Assembly: GCA_016776905.1 (NCBI GenBank)
Contig: JADHSM010000002.1
Location: 124,001 to 188,000, forward strand
DNA length: 64,000 bases
Direction of reading: 5' to 3'
Origin: Planctomycetota bacterium
Lineage (GTDB): Bacteria; Planctomycetota; UBA8108; UBA1146
Under the pieces are notes generated by a model. That model was not told the origin of the DNA. It did no database searches and worked only from the letters and a program-made list of their open reading frames with translations. A program made the position numbers and the translations under genes. Below, in pieces: positions 1 to 8,415 of the stretch (the first letter of the stretch is position 1; each line of letters begins with the position of its first letter).

Positions 1-20
1 ACCAACCGAAAGGGTTTGAG

Positions 21-593
21 ATGAACAACATTGCTAATGGTCAGAATGTGACCACAAACGTGAATAGTGTGATTTTCCCGACGGCACGCGTCGTCAGTGG
101 TCTTTTGGGCTTTTATGCCTTGTGCACAATTGCTACGAACTACTCCATTGCAACCAACTTCGACGTCAACGTCTTCGCTGGTATGGTTGCCACAGCTTTA
201 GTCACCTGCTTCGCAGTGTGCACTGCCAGTATGTGGAAAAATGGATTCCAGGTCTTTTCAGGAAACGTAGATAACATCTCCGAAGCAGGAACCTTTTGGT
301 CAAATCTTGCAACCGGTTTTGTGATCTCATGTGTCGTGTTTACCGCGGGGGCCTTCTTTGCCAGTGCCGGTAGCACCAACATTGTGAACGCCCTTGCTCC
401 GGCTTTCTTCCCCTTCTTCATCGGTCTTTGTGCTTACTACAGTTGCAAAACTGTGTCTTCAGCTTGCGCCACAACTGCTGTTGCTTGGGTCAATGCGAGT
501 GCCATCAGAAATAACGTGAGTGGTATTGCTACCTCAGTCGTAAATGACATGAATGTCACAAACGACTCGAAAGCCGCTTCATACACTTCCTGA
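21..593 (+). CDS. Small polytopic membrane protein, unknown function
   Basis: This 190-residue protein belongs to no family I recognise. It has four hydrophobic stretches (about residues 23-42, 52-70, 95-113 and 124-142) that would form membrane helices, separated by Asn/Ser/Thr-rich segments. The C-terminal tail is polar and also Asn/Ser-rich. An AAAGGG purine run sits about six bases before the ATG and supports this start. The gene ends just before a strong terminator and is separated by about 300 bases from the large secreted protein downstream, so it is probably the last gene of its transcript. Asn-rich loops with several Cys residues within the helices are the only odd feature. That it is real is likely; its function is unknown. 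Confidence 0.7.
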   Translation: MNNIANGQNVTTNVNSVIFPTARVVSGLLGFYALCTIATNYSIATNFDVNVFAGMVATALVTCFAVCTASMWKNGFQVFSGNVDNISEAGTFWSNLATGFVISCVVFTAGAFFASAGSTNIVNALAPAFFPFFIGLCAYYSCKTVSSACATTAVAWVNASAIRNNVSGIATSVVNDMNVTNDSKAASYTS

Positions 594-622
594 ATTCGGT
601 AATAATTACATACGTAAGTATT

Positions 623-664
623 AAGCCCGTGCACCTTTATCTGGTGCACGGGCTTGTTTTTTTT
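623..664 (+). terminator. Rho-independent terminator
   Basis: A perfect 13-bp stem (623-635 with 643-655) encloses a 7-nt loop and is followed by eight T residues (657-664). It lies 30 bases after the stop codon of the membrane protein gene. Confidence 0.93.
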
Positions 665-908
665 GCCCCTATGAATACCTAGTGCTCCTATTCATCGAAC
701 AATATCGCTGGTGAATATTGAGTTAACAACGCTTGTACACGGCAGTTTGTAATCATATTCTTGTGGGGTATTCAGTTTATTTATCCACCATCCGTTTTGG
801 TGGTCATGTTTTTGATTAATGCCTTTAGGAGGTGTGTCCCCCGCACTGAAAGTGCGAGTGGGTTCTTCCTGGGGTCCTTTGACTCTCTTATTTCAACCGG
901 GAGAAAGT
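665..908. other. Intergenic leader region, nothing recognised
   Basis: These 244 bases separate the terminator from the large secreted protein gene. They presumably hold its promoter. The frame of that gene is open from 819, but the first 30 codons do not look like a signal peptide. I see no riboswitch or repeat. Confidence 0.4.
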
Positions 909-3900
909 ATGTATCAAAATTTAAGCCATCGTCTACCGACGATTCTCCTGGCGGTCGCGATCCTATGTATAGGACTCGCCCTGCCGACCATCTCCATAGC
1001 AGGAGATGCTGTATTCATCGATTCTGCCCAGATCAAAGTCTCTGGAAATCGCAGTGACGCGAACCTTGGTAAATCAACCTCAGGAGCAGGTGACGTCAAC
1101 AATGACGGATACAAGGATGCGATCTTGGGTGCGCCCGATACAAAAAATGAATCGGATGGCCGAAGAGGTCACGCTTACATCATTTTGGGATCACAAAACA
1201 TGGACACTGAGATTGATCTCAAAACTCCGACACCGGGGACAACGATCAAGATCAGAGGTCTTCATGCAGGAGACCAACTCGGATTTTCAGTATCCGATGC
1301 GGGTGACGTCAATAATGACGGATTCGACGACTTCCTAGTGGGTTCTCCGAATGCCCACGGCAGCGGTGGAATGGACGAAAGCGGCAACGGACGTGCTTAC
1401 CTGATCTATGGTTCCCCAAACCTTCCAGATACGATTTCCGTAGCTTCTCTTGGATCTATGGGTGTCACCATCATTGGTGGCCAAGAAGATGGAAGACTGG
1501 GTTACTCAGTCAGTGGTGCTGGTGACTTCGACGGAGATGGTATTCCTGACCTCCTCATTGGCGCACCTGAAGAAGAGCATGGTGAATCCTCGAGTGGAGC
1601 TGCTTATCTCATCCGTGGTGGATCTCTTCCGTCTGTCATCGATCTTAAGATGAGTCACGCAAGCGTCACACGTTTCAAAACCGGAGGAAACAATCACAAT
1701 GTAGGTCACTCTGTTGCCGATCTTGAAGATTTCGATGGTGACGGGTATGCAGACATTGCCATCACTTCCATACGTCATGGAGACGATGGTGGACTTCACG
1801 CAGGCCGTGCCTGGGTTATTTACGGAGGAGTGATTCCTCCAGCTGAAGCAAACCTGAATTCACTTTCCAGTTCTGGACTCGCCGGAACAAAGATCAGAAT
1901 ACCAGATGGTGATCATGAACTTGGACAGGCTATAGCAGGTGCCGGAGATGCCGACAATGATGGCGACTCCGAATTGCTTCTCAGTCGTTCGCTCCATGAT
2001 CAAGATCCCACAACGTTACAAACGGTGGCTTACCTTGTACGTGGATCCAGTGACAGACCCGAATTCATCAATCTTGCACAGGGTGGCCCTGGTATTACAG
2101 CCTATAAAACCCTCTTCGATAATGACGAAGATGGCCAAACTGTTCACGGCGTTTACGACCACTCTGGAGACGGTTTGGACGACCACATTGTTGGTATTCC
2201 AAGAACAGTGATCCTCGAACAGGAAAAAGGAAGTGCTCACAGAATTGATGGTAATCAGGACCTTGGCTCTAGCGAAGTCCTTGATCTTCATCAGCAAGAT
2301 GGTCGTGCATACCTGGGCACCAAAGACAATCAGTCCGTTGGACGCTCCGTCGGTGGTGCTGGTGACCTTAATAATGACCGTTCCAATGATTTGATGATCG
2401 GTGCCCCCGGAGATAGCCCCTACGGACGTCTTCGTGCAGGAGTCGTGTACTTCTACCTCGGTAATGAGCTGCGCTCACCGAACCAAGTACAAACCAGTGC
2501 TGTCGGTCAAACTGTAGACATCACTTGGAATAACAGAGCCATTTATGACGTCATAGAGTTATTCAAGGATGATGTTCTGATTGATACGCTTGGTGGGGAA
2601 GATACTTCCTACACTGACGAGAATGTTCAATACGGAGATCACACATACCACGTTCGTGGAATTCGTAGAGATATCACAACCAAAAAGCGCGGAAGTTCTA
2701 TCCGTGTTCTGAATCCCATCTCGAACTTTATGTGCAGGTCTTTAGGCCGAAATGTCACCCTGACATGGGAAAATAATGACGCCTTTTACACAGCAACCGA
2801 TGTTTACCGTGACGGAGTATTGATTGCCAGTGTTCCAGGTGGAGCTGTGTCCTACTCGGATATCGACGTCGACTACATGGGACACACTTACCAACTGGTT
2901 TCACGCGGAGATCGCACAGAAACATTGCCTGTATCTTGCATGATTACAGTGCTGCAAAATCCGACTAATCCCGCTTGCTCAGCCGAACCAAATCCGGTAT
3001 CTAACAATGTTGAGGCCACCATAACTTGGAGTAATGGGCCTGACACAATCTACGAGAGCATCAAGATTTACCGTGATGGATTTGAAGTGGCCAGCCTTGA
3101 CGGATGGCAAACTAGTTACACAGAGGTTCTGTTGGAACCCGGTACCTACATGTATTCCGTCGAAGGTCGGGCTGACAACGACCGAGCCATTTCGGTCCGC
3201 GCTTATTGCGAAGTCACTGACCCAGTAGCACCGAAATTGCTGACATGCAGCGCTGAAGGTAGCACTGTATTTTTCAACTGGGTCAATACGGATGCCTACG
3301 ACTTTATCGAAATTGAGTTTGGACCGACAAACGGTAGTTATCCCGTTGCTGTCTTAGCACAACTTCCAGGAAACACACAATCTTACCAAACGAACTCGCT
3401 TGGCCCCGACAACTACACAGTGTCTATCAGAGGTCGCAAGTTCAACGGTCAGAGTGGCAGGATCGACTGCACCCTCTCCGTACCCGTTCCTCTCAGTAAT
3501 CTGATGGCCTCAGCGATGGGACAGACCGTCCATCTTTCCTGGAGTAATGGCGGATTATACGACTTTATTGATATCTACAGAGACAATCTCTTCCTAGAGA
3601 CCATCTCCGGAACTTTGACCAACTACACAGATGACGAAGTTCCCTTTGGAGATCGCATCTACATGTTGAAAGCTCGACTTCGCCTTGGAACGACTGATCC
3701 TCTCATGAGAGGCATCACTGTTCTCCGCAGACCCGAAGCATTGACATGTGTGGGTGAAGCAGATCAAGTCAGACTGAGTTGGACAAATCCACTTCCAAGT
3801 TACTCCGAAATCGATATTTATCGTGGAGGTAACTATCTGACGACAGTATCGGGAGACGACATGGAGTATGTCGATATGGGTCTCAGCCCTGCGACATACG

Positions 3901-6900
3901 ATTACTCTCTCAAAGCAAGACTCGACACGAGTACGAGCGATGTGACTGAGTGCGAAACTGTGATCCCCGAACCGATCAATACGATCAGTACGGGACTACT
4001 GGATGGATCAAACGCCATCATCAGTTGGTCGCCCCCAGTTCCAGAAGCCACTTCCATCAGATTGTTCAGGGACGGCGTTGAGATTGCATCATTGCCGCCA
4101 ACAACTATCTCATACATTGACCCGGATCTTTTTCCCGGAGTTTACAGTTATTGCGTGAGAGCCGATATCGATGCGAATTACAGCACTAACAATTGTAAAA
4201 ACGCTATCGTCCCCGAGCCACCCACAGAAATCATATGCTCTGTAGATGCCGCACAAACGACCATCACATGGACGAATAACGGTGTTTATGACGAAATCAT
4301 CGTGAAACGTGACGGCGGAACCATTGAAGAGAATATCCCAGGAACAAGCAGTTCTTACTTTGATCCGAATCCGGGGCCTGGTCCTCACCTTTATCAGGTC
4401 TATGGAAAGATTGCGAATTTCGTCTCTAAAAGTCTCGATTGCACAGTCACTGTTCCTTATCCACCCGCCCAATTGGCTTGCAGCCTGAGTGGTGGTACCG
4501 ACTCGGTACTGACATGGGAAAATACTGAACCCTCGACCAACATCGTTGTCTACAGAGACGGCAGTCTGATCGCGACTCTCGCTCCTGATTCAGGTGGATA
4601 CACCGATGCAGGTGTGGCTCCCGGAACCTATGAGTACTGCGTGGTCAACGTCTTCGATCACTCCGACGGTTCAAAAACGAGTGCTTCGACATGCTGTACT
4701 CTGATCGTGCCGTTCCCGCCGACCAATCTTTCATGCGTATCCATTTCTGGAGATGTTGCTCTTTCATGGACAAATAACGACAGTTACGAGACCGTGGAAC
4801 TTCGTCGTGATGGAAATGTGATCGCAGAACTCGGTGGAACTGAGACCAGTTACATCGATGCTGCAGTGACCCCGGGAAACAGAACTTACACCGTCTCGGG
4901 CGCCATTCTTGAAAATGATTCCACCACGGATTCCTGCTCCGAGGATGTCCCTGCCGCTATTACCAATCTAGGTTTGACGGCCCTCGCAGGTACTGTCAGT
5001 CTTTCTTGGGATCACAGCGGTCCGGGTAGTGAAGTAGATATCACTCGCAATGATACTCTTATTGCGACCCTCGACAGCGGCACAACGAGTTATCAAGACC
5101 CGGGTAATAGCATGGGTGATTATGAGTACTGCCTGACGATGCGCATCGGAGCAGGAACCAGTCCAACAGTCTGCTCTTCCATTCATGTACTAGGAGATCC
5201 AAGTGCCCTCGCATGCAGCTCTGCTGCGGGATTCGTCAACTTATCCTGGGAAAACAATGACACCTACGCCACGCTCACCTTGAACAGAGACGGCGATTTG
5301 TTGACGATTCTAGATGGAGACAGCACCTCCTACACTGATGACTCCGCTACTGTGGGCAGCCACACTTACACGCTGACGGCGTTAAATGGTCCCAGTACTA
5401 GCGCAACCATCGATTGCACTGTCGATCACTTCTTAACCGCTCCACAAGGGCTTGCATGCTCTGTCACAGGTGGCGAAGTTGATCTGAGTTGGGCCAATGG
5501 TGATACATATGAATCTATCACCGTCAGTCGCGATGGAACCCTGCTGGCTATCCTTCCCGGTGACATCACCAGTTACCACGATGCTTCAGCCACACACGGT
5601 GCCAGAAGTTACTCCTTGGTCGCTTCCGGTGGATCCATCGACAGTGATCCGACCTCATGCAATGTGGATGTCCCGGCAACACCTATGGATATGGCTTCTT
5701 CCACACTGGACAGCACAGTGACCCTGACCTGGACCCTTGCGGCACCAGGGAGTGAACAACTTGTGACACGTGATGGAAATCCGATTGCAACCATCTCTGG
5801 ATCTGCAACCAGCTACTCTGACACCGGCGTGCCCCCTGGAAACTACACCTACTGCGTGACAAACACGATTGGTGCCAGTACCAGTGCGACAACATGCACA
5901 GCAGCACGAGTCCTTGCGAACCCGAGCGGATTCTCTTGCGGCTCAGCAGCAGGTCTCGTCAGTTTGTCTTGGAACAACAATGACACCTACGAATCAATCC
6001 TTCTCGAAAGAGATGGTGTCAAGTTGGCACTTCTCAATGGAGGCACCAACACCTATGTCGATGATTCGGCAGCGACGGGTAACCATACATACTCCATTAC
6101 TGCGAGTGCAGAAGCTGACTCGACAACCAGCGGAACATTTGATTGTTCAGTTCTTCATGAACTGGCTCCAACCAGTGGCCTTGGTTGCTCCGTAACTGCA
6201 GGTGAGGTAGATCTCTCCTGGAGTAACAATGACACCTACGAGTCGATCTCCCTCAGTCGCGATGGCAACTTCTTGGCACTGCTCCCGGGTGATGCCACTT
6301 CCTACCATGACAGTGATTCTCAAGCCCATGGTGCACATACTTACACCTTGGTCGCTGCTGCTGGATCCATTGAAAGTGATCCCACCAGCTGCACTGTCGA
6401 CGTGCCCTCCACTCCGGAGAATCTCTCTTGCACGCTCTCGAATGGAGCTCAAGTCCAGATGAGCTGGGATCTCCCGGCTGCTGGTATTGCGGTGGATATC
6501 TATCGTGATGGAAGCCTGATCGATACTCTGGGTGGATCCTCAACCAGTTACACCGATACTCCAGGACCTGGTACATATGAGTATTCAGTGGTCAACAGAA
6601 GTGCCGATGGCACCTCACCCGCCACTTCTTGCTCTATTGTTGTTCCAGTTCCACTTTCGGGCTTCAGTTGCTCCACCATTGGTGACGGCAACAACCTGAG
6701 TTGGACGAATGGCGAAACCTATGATGCGATTGCTGTCTACAGAGATGATGTCAAGATCGGCTCAGCCAATGGTGGCACCGAGTTCTTCACCGACTTCCCT
6801 CTGGACGCCGGCACTTACAACTACGAGATCGTCGCAAGAATCGGTACTTCAGAGACAGCCGGACTCACATGTTCGGTGACCATCTTGCCTCCGCCCATCA

Positions 6901-7406
6901 ACTTGGCGTGCACTTTCTATGGTGCTCCGGTCAACCTGAACTGGGAAAACCAAGCCAGTTACACCACGATTCACATCGAACGCAATGGCGTACTCCATGC
7001 CTCGATTTCAGGAAACGCCACCAGCTACCAGGACATCGTCCCGGTCGAGGGTGACTACTCCTACGTGATTTACGGTGAGCACGCTGACGGGGTGACCACC
7101 TCGACAACGTGCGCCGGACATGTGGAGCGATTCCTCAGAGGCGATGCCAACGGAGATACCAACTGTGATATTGCAGATGGTATCTGGGTCTTGAACTGGC
7201 TCTTCATCGGTGGACAGGAGCCGACTTGCTTCGACTCTGCAGACTTCGATGACAACGGTTTGGTCACCATTGGCGACGCCATGCTGATGATCTTCTACTA
7301 CCTGCATGCCGAAGGAATGCCCAGTATGCCACCGGCGAATAACTACCCGGATGCAGGACTCGATCCGACCGACGATACTCTGGATTGCATCGAATCCCCC
7401 TACTAG
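909..7406 (+). CDS. Giant secreted protein: FG-GAP repeats, 19 Ig/Fn3-like repeats, C-terminal dockerin
   Basis: A 2165-residue exported protein. The ATG at 909 is chosen over the open frame from 819 because GGGAG lies just upstream and a clear signal peptide follows (hydrophobic core after MYQNLSHR, then a cleavage-like AGD). Residues about 40-520 contain repeated FG-GAP/integrin-alpha-like blades (GAGDVNNDG, SGAGDFDGDG), which usually form a calcium-binding beta-propeller. Then come 19 tandem repeats of about 85 residues with the consensus LxCS...LSWxNxxxY...RDGxxIAxL...TSYxD...CxV, each with two Cys that could form a disulphide. The last 90 residues are a dockerin-type EF-hand pair (RGDANGDTNCD, DFDDNGLVTIGD). 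Repeats 11-13 and 14-16 look like a duplicated three-repeat block. The role is probably adhesive or structural at the cell surface; no catalytic domain is visible. Confidence 0.88.
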   Translation: MYQNLSHRLPTILLAVAILCIGLALPTISIAGDAVFIDSAQIKVSGNRSDANLGKSTSGAGDVNNDGYKDAILGAPDTKNESDGRRGHAYIILGSQNMDTEIDLKTPTPGTTIKIRGLHAGDQLGFSVSDAGDVNNDGFDDFLVGSPNAHGSGGMDESGNGRAYLIYGSPNLPDTISVASLGSMGVTIIGGQEDGRLGYSVSGAGDFDGDGIPDLLIGAPEEEHGESSSGAAYLIRGGSLPSVIDLKMSHASVTRFKTGGNNHNVGHSVADLEDFDGDGYADIAITSIRHGDDGGLHAGRAWVIYGGVIPPAEANLNSLSSSGLAGTKIRIPDGDHELGQAIAGAGDADNDGDSELLLSRSLHDQDPTTLQTVAYLVRGSSDRPEFINLAQGGPGITAYKTLFDNDEDGQTVHGVYDHSGDGLDDHIVGIPRTVILEQEKGSAHRIDGNQDLGSSEVLDLHQQDGRAYLGTKDNQSVGRSVGGAGDLNNDRSNDLMIGAPGDSPYGRLRAGVVYFYLGNELRSPNQVQTSAVGQTVDITWNNRAIYDVIELFKDDVLIDTLGGEDTSYTDENVQYGDHTYHVRGIRRDITTKKRGSSIRVLNPISNFMCRSLGRNVTLTWENNDAFYTATDVYRDGVLIASVPGGAVSYSDIDVDYMGHTYQLVSRGDRTETLPVSCMITVLQNPTNPACSAEPNPVSNNVEATITWSNGPDTIYESIKIYRDGFEVASLDGWQTSYTEVLLEPGTYMYSVEGRADNDRAISVRAYCEVTDPVAPKLLTCSAEGSTVFFNWVNTDAYDFIEIEFGPTNGSYPVAVLAQLPGNTQSYQTNSLGPDNYTVSIRGRKFNGQSGRIDCTLSVPVPLSNLMASAMGQTVHLSWSNGGLYDFIDIYRDNLFLETISGTLTNYTDDEVPFGDRIYMLKARLRLGTTDPLMRGITVLRRPEALTCVGEADQVRLSWTNPLPSYSEIDIYRGGNYLTTVSGDDMEYVDMGLSPATYDYSLKARLDTSTSDVTECETVIPEPINTISTGLLDGSNAIISWSPPVPEATSIRLFRDGVEIASLPPTTISYIDPDLFPGVYSYCVRADIDANYSTNNCKNAIVPEPPTEIICSVDAAQTTITWTNNGVYDEIIVKRDGGTIEENIPGTSSSYFDPNPGPGPHLYQVYGKIANFVSKSLDCTVTVPYPPAQLACSLSGGTDSVLTWENTEPSTNIVVYRDGSLIATLAPDSGGYTDAGVAPGTYEYCVVNVFDHSDGSKTSASTCCTLIVPFPPTNLSCVSISGDVALSWTNNDSYETVELRRDGNVIAELGGTETSYIDAAVTPGNRTYTVSGAILENDSTTDSCSEDVPAAITNLGLTALAGTVSLSWDHSGPGSEVDITRNDTLIATLDSGTTSYQDPGNSMGDYEYCLTMRIGAGTSPTVCSSIHVLGDPSALACSSAAGFVNLSWENNDTYATLTLNRDGDLLTILDGDSTSYTDDSATVGSHTYTLTALNGPSTSATIDCTVDHFLTAPQGLACSVTGGEVDLSWANGDTYESITVSRDGTLLAILPGDITSYHDASATHGARSYSLVASGGSIDSDPTSCNVDVPATPMDMASSTLDSTVTLTWTLAAPGSEQLVTRDGNPIATISGSATSYSDTGVPPGNYTYCVTNTIGASTSATTCTAARVLANPSGFSCGSAAGLVSLSWNNNDTYESILLERDGVKLALLNGGTNTYVDDSAATGNHTYSITASAEADSTTSGTFDCSVLHELAPTSGLGCSVTAGEVDLSWSNNDTYESISLSRDGNFLALLPGDATSYHDSDSQAHGAHTYTLVAAAGSIESDPTSCTVDVPSTPENLSCTLSNGAQVQMSWDLPAAGIAVDIYRDGSLIDTLGGSSTSYTDTPGPGTYEYSVVNRSADGTSPATSCSIVVPVPLSGFSCSTIGDGNNLSWTNGETYDAIAVYRDDVKIGSANGGTEFFTDFPLDAGTYNYEIVARIGTSETAGLTCSVTILPPPINLACTFYGAPVNLNWENQASYTTIHIERNGVLHASISGNATSYQDIVPVEGDYSYVIYGEHADGVTTSTTCAGHVERFLRGDANGDTNCDIADGIWVLNWLFIGGQEPTCFDSADFDDNGLVTIGDAMLMIFYYLHAEGMPSMPPANNYPDAGLDPTDDTLDCIESPY

Positions 7407-7435
7407 GGCTGACGCTTTCCGAAAGTTCGAAAGAT

Positions 7436-7475
7436 ACAACCCCCGCCGGCAATGCCGGCGGGGGTTGTCCTCTTT
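7436..7475 (+). terminator. Rho-independent terminator
   Basis: A perfect 15-bp G+C-rich stem (7436-7450 with 7454-7468) with a 3-nt AAT loop is followed by CCTCTTTT. It lies 29 bases after the stop of the giant protein gene. Confidence 0.85.
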
Positions 7476-7494
7476 TCAGACGACCTTGACCCCT

Positions 7495-7530
7495 CCACCG
7501 TCCATCTGCAAACCACCGTCCATCTACAAA
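7495..7530. repeat. Short tandem repeat, two 18-bp copies
   Basis: Two 18-bp units (CCACCGTCCATCTGCAAA and a one-mismatch copy) stand head to tail, with a diverged partial third copy from 7531. They lie just beyond the terminator of the preceding gene. This belongs to the set of short tandem arrays found in several gene borders of this window. Confidence 0.75.
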
Positions 7531-7655
7531 CCACTGTGCAATCTGGGGGTGTCGATCTCGCCAGTTCGGGGTATGCTTCCTTACGAGTGGAATAGGAAAT
7601 AGGCCCCCGAGCCTGATTTCGCTCTACAGGTCACGAAACGGACGGTTTGATAGAA

Positions 7656-8072
7656 ATGTCGATCACTGGTGCAGGATTACCTCCTGGTATCACAGGAAAC
7701 GAGACTTTGACCCCCGGGGCCTACGGTCCCGTCTGTTCTCGCTGCCCGATCTTCTCCCAATGCCTCAAAGTCTGTGATCTGATTGAAAATGTGATTCCGA
7801 GTATGGAAAAAGGTCGGGTCGATGCCGAAGACCTCCCCAGGCTCTACATGGGAATACGAACGGTGAACGTTCTGCTGGACAATATTCACCTTCTGACCCC
7901 CCGCCAGCAGCAAGTGGTTCAGTTGTATTATCGTGAATCACTCCAACAACAGGAGATTGCGGATCGATTAAAGGTGACCCAGCAGGCGGTGGCAGATGCC
8001 CTTGTCCGAGCTCGAAGAGCCGTCGGCAAGCACTTCGAAAACCGGGAGTTCTCTCGCAACTCAGGTGGATAA
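7656..8072 (+). CDS. Small sigma-70 region 4-like HTH regulator with a four-Cys cluster
   Basis: A 138-residue protein counted from the ATG at 7656; a TTG at 7647 is an alternative and neither start has a strong ribosome-binding site. The C-terminal half reads like sigma-70 region 4: LTPRQQQVVQLYY, then EIADRLKVTQQAVADALVRARRAV as the helix-turn-helix. There is no region 2, so it cannot act as a complete sigma factor and is more likely a DNA-binding regulator. The N-terminal part has four cysteines in the pattern C-x2-C-x5-C-x3-C (CSRCPIFSQCLKVC), which could hold zinc or an iron-sulphur cluster. It stands alone between two dockerin-protein genes on the same strand, so it could regulate them, but that is inference. 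Confidence 0.75.
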   Translation: MSITGAGLPPGITGNETLTPGAYGPVCSRCPIFSQCLKVCDLIENVIPSMEKGRVDAEDLPRLYMGIRTVNVLLDNIHLLTPRQQQVVQLYYRESLQQQEIADRLKVTQQAVADALVRARRAVGKHFENREFSRNSGG

Positions 8073-8415
8073 CCCTCATCCGGTAACTATTCCTCAGCAA
8101 TTACCCAGATAATCCTTCTCAAGGCTGTGTTTATTGACATGAGGCCTTCCCCGGCTAGAATTCATGAAGGTAGTTCATTTGTGATGACCCCAATTCGGGG
8201 TTTCAGAGACTGGGTTACGCCGCTCATTGAGGCGATATAACTCCTAATTCCGATCTGTTTTTTTTGATGAACCTACCCCCTGAATTTTGTTGGTGCGAGT
8301 GTTATCGGACCCTATGGTCGCTGAAGATATGAACTCTCCACTACCCACTTTCCGCTTCGGACACTGTCCGCATGCGGGGCCTTTTGCGAGGTCAGCTCGA
8401 GGAAAGAATGTCCAG
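8073..8415. other. Intergenic region, nothing recognised
   Basis: A gap of 343 bases before the second dockerin-protein gene. The downstream frame is open from 8287, but the residues before 8416 do not resemble a signal peptide. I see no terminator, repeat or RNA motif that I can support. Confidence 0.4.
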
